Below, piece by piece: positions 8,522 through 17,064 of a DNA stretch of 64,000 bases. The notes below the pieces were generated by a model that saw nothing but the letters and a program-made list of their open reading frames with translations, ran no database searches and was not told where the DNA came from. Source of the stretch: Microbacterium sp. No. 7 (GTDB lineage Bacteria > Actinomycetota > Actinomycetes > Actinomycetales > Microbacteriaceae); assembly GCF_001314225.1 (NCBI RefSeq), contig NZ_CP012697.1, positions 4,535,047 to 4,599,046 of the forward strand, given 5' to 3'. Within the stretch, counting starts at the first letter, position 1, and each line of letters starts with the position of its first letter. Position numbers and translations under genes: made by a program.

Positions 8522-10195
8522 TCACCGGTCGCGCAGCAGCGCCGCCGCGACCTCGCCGATCACCATCGCCGGGGCGTGCGTGTGGCCGCGGACGACGGTC
8601 GGCATGACGGAAGCGTCGGCGACCCGCAGCCCGCGCACGCCGCGCACGCGCAGCTCGGGATCGACGACGGATGCCGCATCGTCGCCCATGCGGGCCGTGC
8701 CGACCGGGTGGTACAGGGTGTGCGAGTACCGTCGCATCGACCTCTCCACGCGCTCGTCGGCGGTCATCGACGCGCCGCCCTCGGGCTGGATCCATCCGCC
8801 CGTGGTGAGGGCGCGCAGCGCCGGGGTCGCGAGCAGCCGCTCGCACTCGTGCAGCCCGGCGCGCAGCGTGCGCGCGTCGATCCCGTCGGGGTCGCTGAGG
8901 TAGCCGGGGTCGATCAGCGCGGCCTGCCGCGGGTCGGCCGACTCCAGCCGCACCGTGCCCCGGCTGCGCGGGCGCAGCAGGATCGCACCCACGGTGATGC
9001 CCTCGCCCGGCGCCGGCACGAGCCCCTCCCCCACGTAGGGCACGGGCGCGAAGATGATCTCGACGTCGGGCAGCCCCTCGGGCGTGCCGCCGTCGTCCGC
9101 GGCATCCGTGCGCACGAACCCGTACGCCTCGGCGACGTTCGACGTGAGCATGCCGCGGCGGCGCGAGAGGTACTGCGCGAGCTGGGCGGGCGACTGCGCG
9201 CCGAAGAGCGTGCCGCCCTTCGCGGCCGGGGCGAGGCCCGCGACGAGGTGGTCCTGCAGGTTCTCGCCGACCCCGGGGCTGTCGACGACGACGGGGATGC
9301 CGTGCTCCCGCAGGTGCACCGCCGGTCCGACGCCGCTCAGCATGAGCAGCTGGGGGGTGTTGATCGCGCCGCCGCACAGGACGATCTCGCGCCGCGCCCG
9401 CGCGTGGCGCGTGATGCCGTCGATCTCCACGTAGACGCCGGTCGCGCGGGGCGGATCGTCGCGCATCCCGTCGCCGGCGTCGAACGTGATGCGACGCACG
9501 AACGCTCCGGTCACGACGCGGAGGTTGCGGCGGCCGCGTGCGGGACGCAGGTATGAGTCGGCCGTCGACGCCCGCGCACCGCGGTGCTGGATGACCATCG
9601 TCTGCGAGAAGCCCTGACCCTCCGGGAGGTTCGGGGGCGTCACCTCGTGGCCCGCCTGGCGCGCCGCCTCGAGGAACGCGGCGGTGTGCGGACGGGGATC
9701 GCGCTGGCGCTCGACGGGCTGGGCGCCCGCCGTGCCGTGCGTCCAGTGGGCGGCGCCCTGCACCCGCTCGACCTTGGCGAAGTACGGGACGAGCGACTCC
9801 CACGACCAGGCCGGGCCGGCCGCCGTCGCCCACTCGTCGTAGTCGGCCGCGAAGCCGCGCACCCACATCATGGCGTTGAGCGACGACGAGCCCCCGAGCG
9901 TGCGCCCGCGCGGCCAGTACACCGTGCGCCCCTCGAGGGCGGGCTGCGGCACGGTGTCGTAGCCCCAGTCGTAGGGGCCGCGGAACAGCTGGGAGAACGC
10001 CGCCGGAACATGCAGCTGGAGGGCCCGGTCGGGCGGGCCCGCCTCGAGCAGCACGACGCTCACGCGCGGGTCCTCGCTCAGCCGCGCCGCAAGCACGGCG
10101 CCCGCCGAGCCCGCGCCCACGACGATGTAGTCGGCATCGAGCTCGTGGGTCCGCGGGGTCTTCCCGCGCCGCGCCGCCCGCCGCGCGCGGCTCAT
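8522..10195 (-). CDS. GMC-family oxidoreductase (choline dehydrogenase-like)
   Basis: This 557-residue FAD enzyme oxidises an alcohol to an aldehyde. The FAD-binding loop VGAGSAGAVLAARLSEDP lies at about 26-43. The GMC signatures are WPRGRTLGGSSSLNAMMWVRG and CGGAINTPQLLMLSGVG, and the catalytic His is in YHPVGTARMG near the C-terminus. The ATG at 10195 overlaps the stop codon of the upstream aldehyde dehydrogenase gene; the reading frame stays open far upstream, but without homology. The pair could convert an alcohol to an acid as BetA/BetB do, but the alcohol is unknown. Confidence 0.92.
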   Translation of the reverse strand: MSRARRAARRGKTPRTHELDADYIVVGAGSAGAVLAARLSEDPRVSVVLLEAGPPDRALQLHVPAAFSQLFRGPYDWGYDTVPQPALEGRTVYWPRGRTLGGSSSLNAMMWVRGFAADYDEWATAAGPAWSWESLVPYFAKVERVQGAAHWTHGTAGAQPVERQRDPRPHTAAFLEAARQAGHEVTPPNLPEGQGFSQTMVIQHRGARASTADSYLRPARGRRNLRVVTGAFVRRITFDAGDGMRDDPPRATGVYVEIDGITRHARARREIVLCGGAINTPQLLMLSGVGPAVHLREHGIPVVVDSPGVGENLQDHLVAGLAPAAKGGTLFGAQSPAQLAQYLSRRRGMLTSNVAEAYGFVRTDAADDGGTPEGLPDVEIIFAPVPYVGEGLVPAPGEGITVGAILLRPRSRGTVRLESADPRQAALIDPGYLSDPDGIDARTLRAGLHECERLLATPALRALTTGGWIQPEGGASMTADERVERSMRRYSHTLYHPVGTARMGDDAASVVDPELRVRGVRGLRVADASVMPTVVRGHTHAPAMVIGEVAAALLRDR

Positions 10196-11994
10196 GCGCC
10201 GAACGCCTTCACGAGCGTGACCGCCAGGCGAGGCCAGTCGCGGTCCGCGCGGAACCTCGTGAAGCCCTCGCACACGACGGCCGCCGTGCGCGAGGTCACG
10301 AACCACGGCGGCTTCGGCAGCACCGTGAACTCCCTGCCGGTGCGGAGGATCGAGGCCAGCGCGCGGGGGAACGGGCGGAACGGGCCGCGCACGACGGTGC
10401 GCTCCACGTCGTCGAGCAGCAGCGCGTTGTGCACGACGCCGATGCCGCTCGGGGCATGCTCCAGCGTGCCGCCCGGGAACGCGCCCCACGTCGCGGTGGG
10501 CGTGAGGAAGCCGAAGGCGGTCCACGCGTTGACGGCGATCGTGCCGTAGCGCAGGTCGGCGAGCGCACGCTCGAACCCCATGCCGAGAACGGAATGCGTC
10601 TTCGGGTCGATCAGGACGTTGGCGCCGAGCGTGCCGGTCAGCTCGTCGTTCGCGTATGCGACGGCGGCGTCGAGGAACTCCTGCCCCGTCCCGCGCAGCT
10701 CGACGACCCCGAGCACGGGGGCGAAGTACTCCGTCGTCTCCAGCGCGGCCGCGTCGCCGGCCGACGTGCGCACGAGAGCGCGTGTGCCGTCGCCGCACCA
10801 CGCGGCATCCGGATACGCGTCGCGCGCGGCGGCGAGCCTGTCGTCGCTGTGCGGATACCACACCGGTCTGCCCGGCGCGCGGTCGTAGGCGGCGCGCAGC
10901 TCGTGCAGGAAGTCGTCCCGCTGGGGCCAGTCGGCGCTGAGGATCACGATCTGGCCCGCGATGCAGTTGTGCCCGCTGTTGTGCAGGCGCATCGTGACGA
11001 CGTGCTCGGCCTGGTAGCGCAGGTCGGCGCGGCTCCAGCGGCCGGGCACGACGATGATCGGCGACACCCCGCCGAGCTCGGCCGTGATCGGGGCCTGCAG
11101 CTGCGGACGGTTCTCCTGCCGCCGGCGCGTCGCCTCGTCGCCGGCGCCCCACACGATCGTCTCGAAGGTCGCCTCGGAGCCCGTGATGTGCACGTGGTCG
11201 ATCGCCTGATGCCGGGTGAGGTATGCACCGACGTCGCCGCCGCCGCGCACGATGCGCAGGACGCCCATCGTGAGCAGCGGCGCGAGCGCGCGCTCGAACA
11301 CGGGCACGAGCGCGTCCTGCGTCGGGTTGACCTTGAGCAGCACGGTGCGGGCTCCGGCGAGCAGCTCGTAGAGCACGTCGAGCACCGGGATCGACGTGAT
11401 GTTGCCCGCCCCGAGCACGAGCCCGATGCCGCCCGCCTCGCCGGGCGTGCGCTGCGCGAGCCCCGCGCGATCCCGCGCGTCGGCCGCGCTGACGCCGGGG
11501 CGCAGCCACACCTCGGTCGTGAAGCCCGAGAGCAGCAGGCCGTCCACGGCGTCGAGGGGCGAGGTGTGCACGACCGTGCGGTCGCCGGGGGCGTCTCCGA
11601 AGCGGACGGATGCCAGAGGGCTCTGGCCCCTCGTGAGCCTGTCGAGCGTGTCGGCGTAGGCGTCCAGCGTGACGAGCACGGCGTAGGGGCCCGAGAGCCA
11701 CTCCTCGCCGCGCAGGGGGTGCGTCGGGTCGAGGCCCTTCGACGTCGCGGCGACGTCGGCCCACTCCTCGATGACGCCGACCGTCGCGGCGCGCACGCGC
11801 CGCAGCAGCGTGGCGCGCTGGCCGAGGGTCAGGAGGCTCCACGCGCGCGAGCCCGCACGGAGGGCGGCGATGTCGGCATCCAGCGCCTCGCGCACGGCGA
11901 CCGGCAGCTCGGGCCCGGGCGGCGCAGGCTCGGGCGGCGCGGACTCGGGCGGCGCGGGGCTGGTCTTCGAGGCGGGCTTCGCGGTCGACGTCAC
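10192..11994 (-). CDS. Aldehyde dehydrogenase family protein
   Basis: The product would oxidise an aldehyde to an acid with NAD(P)+. ELGG carries the general-base Glu, and the nucleophilic Cys is in SGHNCIAGQ. The GTG at 11994 was chosen because GAAGGAGAG lies just upstream; an ATG 18 codons earlier has no such site. With this start the protein has 600 residues, about 100 more than a typical ALDH. The excess is a Pro/Ala-rich N-terminus and a longer C-terminal part. It is translationally coupled to the GMC oxidoreductase, which is its likely partner. Confidence 0.87.
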   Translation of the reverse strand: MTSTAKPASKTSPAPPESAPPEPAPPGPELPVAVREALDADIAALRAGSRAWSLLTLGQRATLLRRVRAATVGVIEEWADVAATSKGLDPTHPLRGEEWLSGPYAVLVTLDAYADTLDRLTRGQSPLASVRFGDAPGDRTVVHTSPLDAVDGLLLSGFTTEVWLRPGVSAADARDRAGLAQRTPGEAGGIGLVLGAGNITSIPVLDVLYELLAGARTVLLKVNPTQDALVPVFERALAPLLTMGVLRIVRGGGDVGAYLTRHQAIDHVHITGSEATFETIVWGAGDEATRRRQENRPQLQAPITAELGGVSPIIVVPGRWSRADLRYQAEHVVTMRLHNSGHNCIAGQIVILSADWPQRDDFLHELRAAYDRAPGRPVWYPHSDDRLAAARDAYPDAAWCGDGTRALVRTSAGDAAALETTEYFAPVLGVVELRGTGQEFLDAAVAYANDELTGTLGANVLIDPKTHSVLGMGFERALADLRYGTIAVNAWTAFGFLTPTATWGAFPGGTLEHAPSGIGVVHNALLLDDVERTVVRGPFRPFPRALASILRTGREFTVLPKPPWFVTSRTAAVVCEGFTRFRADRDWPRLAVTLVKAFGA

Positions 11995-12065
11995 GGCACT
12001 CTCCTTCGGGTGGGACGCGTTCAGCATACGAGTGACACCCGGTGTCACGGAACGCCCGGTGCCGT

Positions 12066-12139
12066 AACTCCTCCGATCCGTGCGCGCCGACTCGTTCTCG
12101 GCGGCTTCCGGCCGTTCGCCGGCCCGAATCGGAGGAGTT
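12066..12139. promoter_or_regulatory. 12-bp inverted repeat upstream of the ALDH-GMC operon
   Basis: AACTCCTCCGAT (12066-12077) and its exact complement ATCGGAGGAGTT (12128-12139) are separated by 50 bp. They lie 72-145 bp upstream of the aldehyde dehydrogenase start. They could be paired operator half-sites allowing looping, or a stem-loop in the leader. Confidence 0.4.
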
Positions 12140-12141
12140 CG

Positions 12142-12165
12142 GACGCGCCCGCGCGCGGGCGCGTC
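12142..12165 (-). terminator. 24-bp perfect palindrome after the glutaredoxin stop
   Basis: GACGCGCCCGCG is followed directly by its reverse complement, ending at the base next to the glutaredoxin stop codon. The minus-strand RNA can fold into a very stable hairpin, though without a U tract. In high-GC actinobacteria such hairpins commonly mark transcript ends. Confidence 0.55.
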
Positions 12166-12420
12166 TCAGATGAGGTTCAGCTCGCGCAGCTTGGCCTCGA
12201 CGTCCTCGTTCGTGGGCTCCACGTGGTGCGTCGCATCGGGGTACACGACGACGGGGATGTTGGTGCGCCCCGAGATCTCGCGTGCGACGTCGGCGGCCGA
12301 CGGATCGGCCTCGAGGTCGACGTAGGTGTACTCGACGCCCAGTCCGTCGAGCTGTGCCTTCGTGCGGCGGCAGTCGCGGCACCATTCGGCGCCGAACATC
12401 GTCAGGTTCTGCTGGCTCAT
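12166..12420 (-). CDS. Glutaredoxin / mycoredoxin-like protein
   Basis: This 84-residue thioredoxin-fold protein has a CRDC active site (Cys14, Cys17) near the N-terminus and the cis-proline segment TNIPVVV. Small actinobacterial glutaredoxins of this size act as mycoredoxins, reducing mycothiol mixed disulfides. That role is inferred from the lineage; mycoredoxins usually carry CGYC or CxxC variants. The ATG overlaps the stop of the upstream glycosyltransferase, so it is co-transcribed with it. A 24-bp palindrome follows the stop codon. Confidence 0.88.
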   Translation of the reverse strand: MSQQNLTMFGAEWCRDCRRTKAQLDGLGVEYTYVDLEADPSAADVAREISGRTNIPVVVYPDATHHVEPTNEDVEAKLRELNLI

Positions 12421-13550
12421 GTATCCAGGCTACGGCCCGCGGCGCGCACCGGCTCCGGCGCGGCCGTCGTCGCGGCACGGCGCTTCCTGGGACCGTAGAC
12501 GACGAGCGCATGGAAGAGGAACCGCGCGATGAACGCGACGAGCAGGGTGAGCGCCGCGGCGAACACGCTCGGGAAGTGCGCGCCCTCGACGAGCACCCAC
12601 AGCACGGGGATGCGCACGATCGCCTCGATGTTGTTGAACGCGAACGACTTCACGAACCGGTCGCGCATGCGCCCCGAGTCGTCGCGCATGTCGGCGAACA
12701 CGAGGTACTCGAGCAGCAGGAAGTTGCCCACGATCGTGATCTCGCTCGCGATGAGCGCCGCGGGGATGTAGTCGAAGCCGAGCCGGATCAGCCCCCACAT
12801 GATCACCAGGTTCGCGATCGCGCCGGCGCCGCCGACGAGCGCGAACGCCGACATGCGGCCGAACCGCAGCATCGTGAGCTGCGTGAGGAAGCGCACGCCC
12901 TGCGTGAGCGACGCCTTCGACAGGCCCGCGTGCCGCGCGGCGAAGTCGAACGGCACCTCGGCGACCCGCAGCTGCCGGCGCGCGAGGATCTCCAGCAGGA
13001 TCTTGAAGCCGCGCGGCCGCAACGACTCGATGTCGACGGCGTCGGTGTCGAGCAGGAAGAACCCCGTCATGGGGTCGGTGCAGGCCGCGAGCTTGCGCGG
13101 GAACATCGCCTTCGTGAGCATCGTCGACAGCCGGGACACGGTCGTGCGGGTGACGTCGGCGAGCCCGTTCGCGGTGCCGCCCGAGACGTAGCGCGACGCG
13201 ACGACGACGTCCACGTCGCCCGCTGCGGCGCGCTCCCGCAGCCGGGGGATGTCCTCGGGGGGATGCTGCAGATCGCCGTCCATCACGAGACACCAGCGGG
13301 CGCGGGCGGCGCGGAAGCCCTCGACGACGGCGCCGCCGAGACCCGCGACCGGCTCGTCGCGGTGGATCAGACGCACCGGAAAGCCGGTGGCGGCCGCCTC
13401 CCGCGCGATGATGCCGGGGGTGTCGTCGGTGGAGTCGTCGACGAAGATCACCTCGAACGCGGTGCCGGCGAGCTGCGCCCCGATGCGCTCGAGCAGTTCG
13501 GCGATGTTCGGTCCCTCGTTGAAGGTCGGAACGATGACGGACAACTCCAT
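12417..13550 (-). CDS. GT2 glycosyltransferase fused to a GtrA-like membrane domain
   Basis: The 377-residue protein resembles dolichol/polyprenol-phosphate mannosyltransferases. VIVPTFNEGPNIAELLERI opens the GT-A fold, DDS is at 38-40 and the metal-binding DGD at 91-93 (VMDGDLQHPPE). From about residue 230 a GtrA-like domain with four membrane segments follows (FALVGGAGAIANLVIMWGL onward). The fusion would make polyprenyl-phosphate sugars and help move them across the membrane for wall glycan or protein glycosylation. The donor sugar is unknown. Confidence 0.9.
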   Translation of the reverse strand: MELSVIVPTFNEGPNIAELLERIGAQLAGTAFEVIFVDDSTDDTPGIIAREAAATGFPVRLIHRDEPVAGLGGAVVEGFRAARARWCLVMDGDLQHPPEDIPRLRERAAAGDVDVVVASRYVSGGTANGLADVTRTTVSRLSTMLTKAMFPRKLAACTDPMTGFFLLDTDAVDIESLRPRGFKILLEILARRQLRVAEVPFDFAARHAGLSKASLTQGVRFLTQLTMLRFGRMSAFALVGGAGAIANLVIMWGLIRLGFDYIPAALIASEITIVGNFLLLEYLVFADMRDDSGRMRDRFVKSFAFNNIEAIVRIPVLWVLVEGAHFPSVFAAALTLLVAFIARFLFHALVVYGPRKRRAATTAAPEPVRAAGRSLDT

Positions 13551-13703
13551 CGGGCAGTGCTACTTTCGCGCGGCGGCCGGGGACCGTCTCACCCTATCGG
13601 CGCAAGCTATGCCTGCCCTCTGATTCGCCTGCCTGTGGACAACCCCCACCCGGTACCGTGGACGGATGCAGCCGACCGTGAGAATGGATGCCGGGGTGAC
13701 CGC

Positions 13704-14915
13704 GTGAGCGCGCGGCAGACCGCGGCATCCTTCCCCTTCGACGCCCGCGCGCTCACCGACCCGGTCGACCGCGCGACCGTCAAGGCGCATCGCGAGCGGC
13801 TGCGTCGCGAGGGCCGGCTGCCGCAGAGCTCGTCGATCTCGGCGGTGCTGTCCATCGTGCTGCTCGTGATCGTCGGCATGGTGTTCGGCGGCACGGCCCT
13901 CATGATGCTCGCGGGCGTCGTCACGTCGGCGGCGCAGGGCCACGCCGTGCCCTGGCCGATGTGGATCATGGTCGTCGTGCCGGGCCTCGTCGCACTCGGC
14001 GTGCTCGCGGTGGCGTGGTTCACGGTCTTCGGCAACCGCACGGCCGAGCGCCGGTATCGGCTCGACGCCTTCGCGCGGGCGAACAGCATGGAATGGCACG
14101 CGGTGTCCGCCAACCCGCCCCTGCCCGGCATGATCTTCGGACTCGGCAGCGACCGCAAGGCGCTCGACGTCGTGCGCGGGCATCAGCCGCGGTTCGTCGA
14201 GTTCGGCAACCACCGCTACACCGTGAGCTCGGGCAAGAACTCGACGACGTACCACTGGGGATACGTCGCGGTGAAGCTGTCGTCGCCGCTGCCGCACATC
14301 GTGCTCGACGCGAGGAGCAACAACTCGTTCTTCGGCTCCAATCTGCCGGCCGTGTTCCACAAGGACCAGGTGCTGAGCCTGGAGGGCGACTTCGACCGGT
14401 ACTTCACGCTGTACTGTCCGCGCGAGTACGAGCGCGACGCGCTGTACCTGTTCACGCCCGACATCATGGCGCGCTTCATCGACAACGCCGCGGCGCTCGA
14501 CGTCGAGGTCGTCGACGACTGGATGTTCCTCTACGCCAAGCGTGACTTCTCCACCCTCGACCCGGTGACGTGGGCGTGGCTGTTCTCGGTGGTGGGCGCC
14601 TTTCTGGACAAGTTCGCGCAGTGGGAGCGCTGGCGCGACGAGCGGCTCGCGCACCGGGCATCCCTGCCGCCCGCCGCGCCGTCGAGACCGGCGGTCGCGG
14701 GGGCGGCGCCGCACGCAGCGGGGGCGGCACCGCACGACACGCTCCCGTTCGCCGCGCCCGTCGCACCCCTGCGACCGCCGCCCGGCGTCGCCCGGCAGGG
14801 GCGGCGCCTGCAGCGCGGCATCCCCTGGCCCGCGATCGTCATCGCCGTGATCGGCATCCTGCTGGCCTTCTTCGGCAACAGCATCGGCATCCTCGACGTG
14901 ATCTTCCGCCGCTGA
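13704..14915 (+). CDS. Membrane protein of unknown function
   Basis: This 403-residue protein has two N-terminal hydrophobic segments (AVLSIVLLVIVGMVFGG and VVVPGLVALGVLAVAWF), a cytoplasmic-type central domain with conserved-looking aromatic stretches (YFTLYCPREYERDALYLF), a Pro/Ala-rich linker, and a C-terminal segment (AIVIAVIGILLAFFG). The GTG at 13704 was chosen because it starts just before the first plausible coding residues and the open frame upstream overlaps a real gene on the other strand. No enzyme motif is recognised. It stands alone, divergent from the glycosyltransferase, and is followed by a long hairpin. Confidence 0.75.
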   Translation: MSARQTAASFPFDARALTDPVDRATVKAHRERLRREGRLPQSSSISAVLSIVLLVIVGMVFGGTALMMLAGVVTSAAQGHAVPWPMWIMVVVPGLVALGVLAVAWFTVFGNRTAERRYRLDAFARANSMEWHAVSANPPLPGMIFGLGSDRKALDVVRGHQPRFVEFGNHRYTVSSGKNSTTYHWGYVAVKLSSPLPHIVLDARSNNSFFGSNLPAVFHKDQVLSLEGDFDRYFTLYCPREYERDALYLFTPDIMARFIDNAAALDVEVVDDWMFLYAKRDFSTLDPVTWAWLFSVVGAFLDKFAQWERWRDERLAHRASLPPAAPSRPAVAGAAPHAAGAAPHDTLPFAAPVAPLRPPPGVARQGRRLQRGIPWPAIVIAVIGILLAFFGNSIGILDVIFRR

Positions 14916-14930
14916 CGGGCGCGGATGCGC

Positions 14931-14989
14931 TTCAACCGCGGCAATGTGCGGGTGCGTGTCGCCAGCACCCGCACTTCGCCGCGGTTCAA
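14931..14989 (+). terminator. Long imperfect hairpin after the membrane protein gene
   Basis: Arms 14931-14955 and 14965-14989 pair at 22 of 25 positions around a 9-nt loop (left arm begins TTCAACCGCGGC). It starts 15 nt after the stop codon, so terminator function is likely. Confidence 0.5.
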
Positions 14990-15417
14990 CCCCGCCGACC
15001 GAGTGCTCACGGCGGGGGCGGGCTCCCACACCCGCTGACACCCGCTGATCGAGTGCTCGCGGCGGAGCCGCGAGTGTATCGAGATCCCTCCCACGGGCCG
15101 CTACACGGGTTTCGATACGCCCGCTGCGCGGGCTACTCAACCAGCGGGGCGGGGTGCGCAACCGCGGCGGCTACCCAACCAGCGGGGAGGCGGGCTCCCT
15201 CACCACCCCGCCGACCGAGTGCTCGCGGCAGGGGCGGGCTCCCTCACCACCCCGCTGATCGAGTGCTCGCGGCGGAGCCGCGAGTGTATCGAGATCCTTC
15301 CCATGGGCCGCTACACGGGTTTCGATACGCCCGCTCCGCGGGCTACTCAACCAGCGGGGAGGGGTGCGCGACCGCGGCGGCTACCCAACCGGCGGGGCGG
15401 GGTGCGGCGCGCTAGGC
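14990..15417. repeat. Tandem duplication carrying two complete D elements
   Basis: Two complete copies of repeat family D lie at 15042-15149 and 15252-15359, exactly 210 bp apart, with similar flanks. Each has a left half (CCGCTGATCGAGTG, internal palindrome, TATCGAGATCC) and an inverted right half (GGTTTCGATACG, internal palindrome, CTACTCAACCAGCGG). The block separates two convergent genes and holds no ORF of its own. It may be a bidirectional terminator or a small non-autonomous mobile unit. Confidence 0.8.
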
Positions 15418-17064
15418 TTAGAGGCTTGCGCGCCACTGGGCGCGGCGGGCGGCCTGCTCGACGGGGTCGGGCACGGGCAGCGACGCGATGAGCCGGCGGG
15501 TGTAGTCGTCGGCGGGGGCGCCGAGCACGCGGGCCGTGGGCCCCTGCTCGGCGACACTGCCGCGGTGCAGCACCACGATGCGGTGCGCGAGCATGTCGAC
15601 CACCGCGAGATCGTGCGTGATGAACAGCGTCGCGAAGCCGAACCGCTCCTGCAGCTCACCGAACAGCTCCAGCACGCGCGCCTGCACCGACACGTCGAGC
15701 GCGCTCGTCGGCTCGTCGGCGATGAGCAGCTTCGGCTCCAGCGCGATGCCGCGGGCCAGCGAGGCGCGCTGACGCTGCCCGCCCGAGAGCTCGTGCGGAA
15801 AACGGTCGCCGAACGCGCGGGGCAGCTGCACCGCCTCGAGCAGCTCGTCGACGCGCGGACGGGCGTCGGCGGCATCCTTCGCCACGCCGTGCACGATGAG
15901 GGGCTCCGCGACGCACTGCGCGATCGTCAGCAACGGATTGAAGCTCGTGGCGGGGTCCTGGAAGACGAAGCCGATGTCGCGGCGCAGCGGCCGGAAGTCG
16001 CGCTCGCGCACGCCGCGCATCTCGGTGCCGAGCACGCGCAGCGAGCCGCCGGCGACGGGCGTGAGACCCGCGATCGCGCGGCCGATCGTCGTCTTGCCCG
16101 ACCCGCTCTCGCCCACGAGGCCCAGCACCTCGCCGGGCGCGATCGTGAAGTCGACGCCGTCCACCGCGCGGAAGCCGGAACGGCCCAGCCGCCCCGCGTA
16201 CTCGATCACGAGCCCGTCGGCGACGACCACGGGCTCCGCACCGGCCGCCGGAGCCTCGCGCTCGACGAGCTGCACGCGCGGCACCGCGGCGAGCAGCCGC
16301 CGCGTGTAGTCGTTCCTCGGGTGCGCGAACAGCTCGCGCACGGGCGCGGTCTCGACGATCTCGCCCTCGTACATCACCGCGACGCGGTCGGCGAGGTCGG
16401 CGACGACGCCCATGTTGTGCGTGATGAGCACGATCGCCGTGCCCGTCTCGTCGCGCAGGCGCCGCAGCAGGTCGAGGATCTCGGCCTGCACGGTCACGTC
16501 GAGCGCAGTCGTCGGCTCGTCGGCGATGATGACCGCCGGCCGCAGCGCGAGCGCCATCGCGATGACGATGCGCTGCTTCTGTCCGCCCGAGAACTGATGC
16601 GGGAAGTCGTCGACGCGGCGCTCGGGCTCGGGGATGCCGACGCGTCCGAGCATCTCGATCGCGCGCGCCCGGGCATCCTTCCTCGACACGCCGCCGTGCG
16701 CGCGCAGGCCCTCGGCGAGCTGCCAGCCCACCGTGTAGACGGGGTTGAGCGCCGTCGACGGCTCCTGGAAGATCATCGCGGCCTTCGTGCCGCGGATGCG
16801 GCGCAGACCCGCGGCATCCAACGTCACGACATCGGTGCCCTCGAGCACGACCGCGCCGCGCACGAGCGCCGTCTCGGGCAGCAGGCCCAGGATCGAGCGC
16901 GCGGTCACGGTCTTGCCGCTGCCCGACTCGCCGACCACGGCCAGCACCTCGCCGCGCCGCACGTCGAGGTTCACGCCGCGCACCGCGCGCACGTCGCCGC
17001 CGTCGGTCGCGAAGGTGACGTTCAGGTCGCGGATGTCGACCGCGCGGGCGTCGGTCTCGCTCAT
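15418..17064 (-). CDS. Peptide-type ABC transporter, fused double ATPase (DppD-DppF-like)
   Basis: Two ABC modules are joined in 548 residues and energise the importer encoded upstream. Each has a Walker A GESGSGKT, a signature (SGGQKQR in the first, SGGQRQR in the second) and a Walker B with LLIADEPT or VIIADEPT. Each also has an oligopeptide-type C-terminal extension with DDYTRRL or NDYTRRL. The ATG overlaps the stop codon of the permease gene by one base (TGATG), which marks translational coupling. The substrate is inferred to be a peptide or another dipeptide-like solute. Confidence 0.93.
   Translation of the reverse strand: MSETDARAVDIRDLNVTFATDGGDVRAVRGVNLDVRRGEVLAVVGESGSGKTVTARSILGLLPETALVRGAVVLEGTDVVTLDAAGLRRIRGTKAAMIFQEPSTALNPVYTVGWQLAEGLRAHGGVSRKDARARAIEMLGRVGIPEPERRVDDFPHQFSGGQKQRIVIAMALALRPAVIIADEPTTALDVTVQAEILDLLRRLRDETGTAIVLITHNMGVVADLADRVAVMYEGEIVETAPVRELFAHPRNDYTRRLLAAVPRVQLVEREAPAAGAEPVVVADGLVIEYAGRLGRSGFRAVDGVDFTIAPGEVLGLVGESGSGKTTIGRAIAGLTPVAGGSLRVLGTEMRGVRERDFRPLRRDIGFVFQDPATSFNPLLTIAQCVAEPLIVHGVAKDAADARPRVDELLEAVQLPRAFGDRFPHELSGGQRQRASLARGIALEPKLLIADEPTSALDVSVQARVLELFGELQERFGFATLFITHDLAVVDMLAHRIVVLHRGSVAEQGPTARVLGAPADDYTRRLIASLPVPDPVEQAARRAQWRASL

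Noticed and set aside
8522..12511. One very long minus frame joining the GMC oxidoreductase with upstream sequence
   Set aside because: Only the part from 10195 has family homology; upstream it overlaps the aldehyde dehydrogenase gene in another frame.
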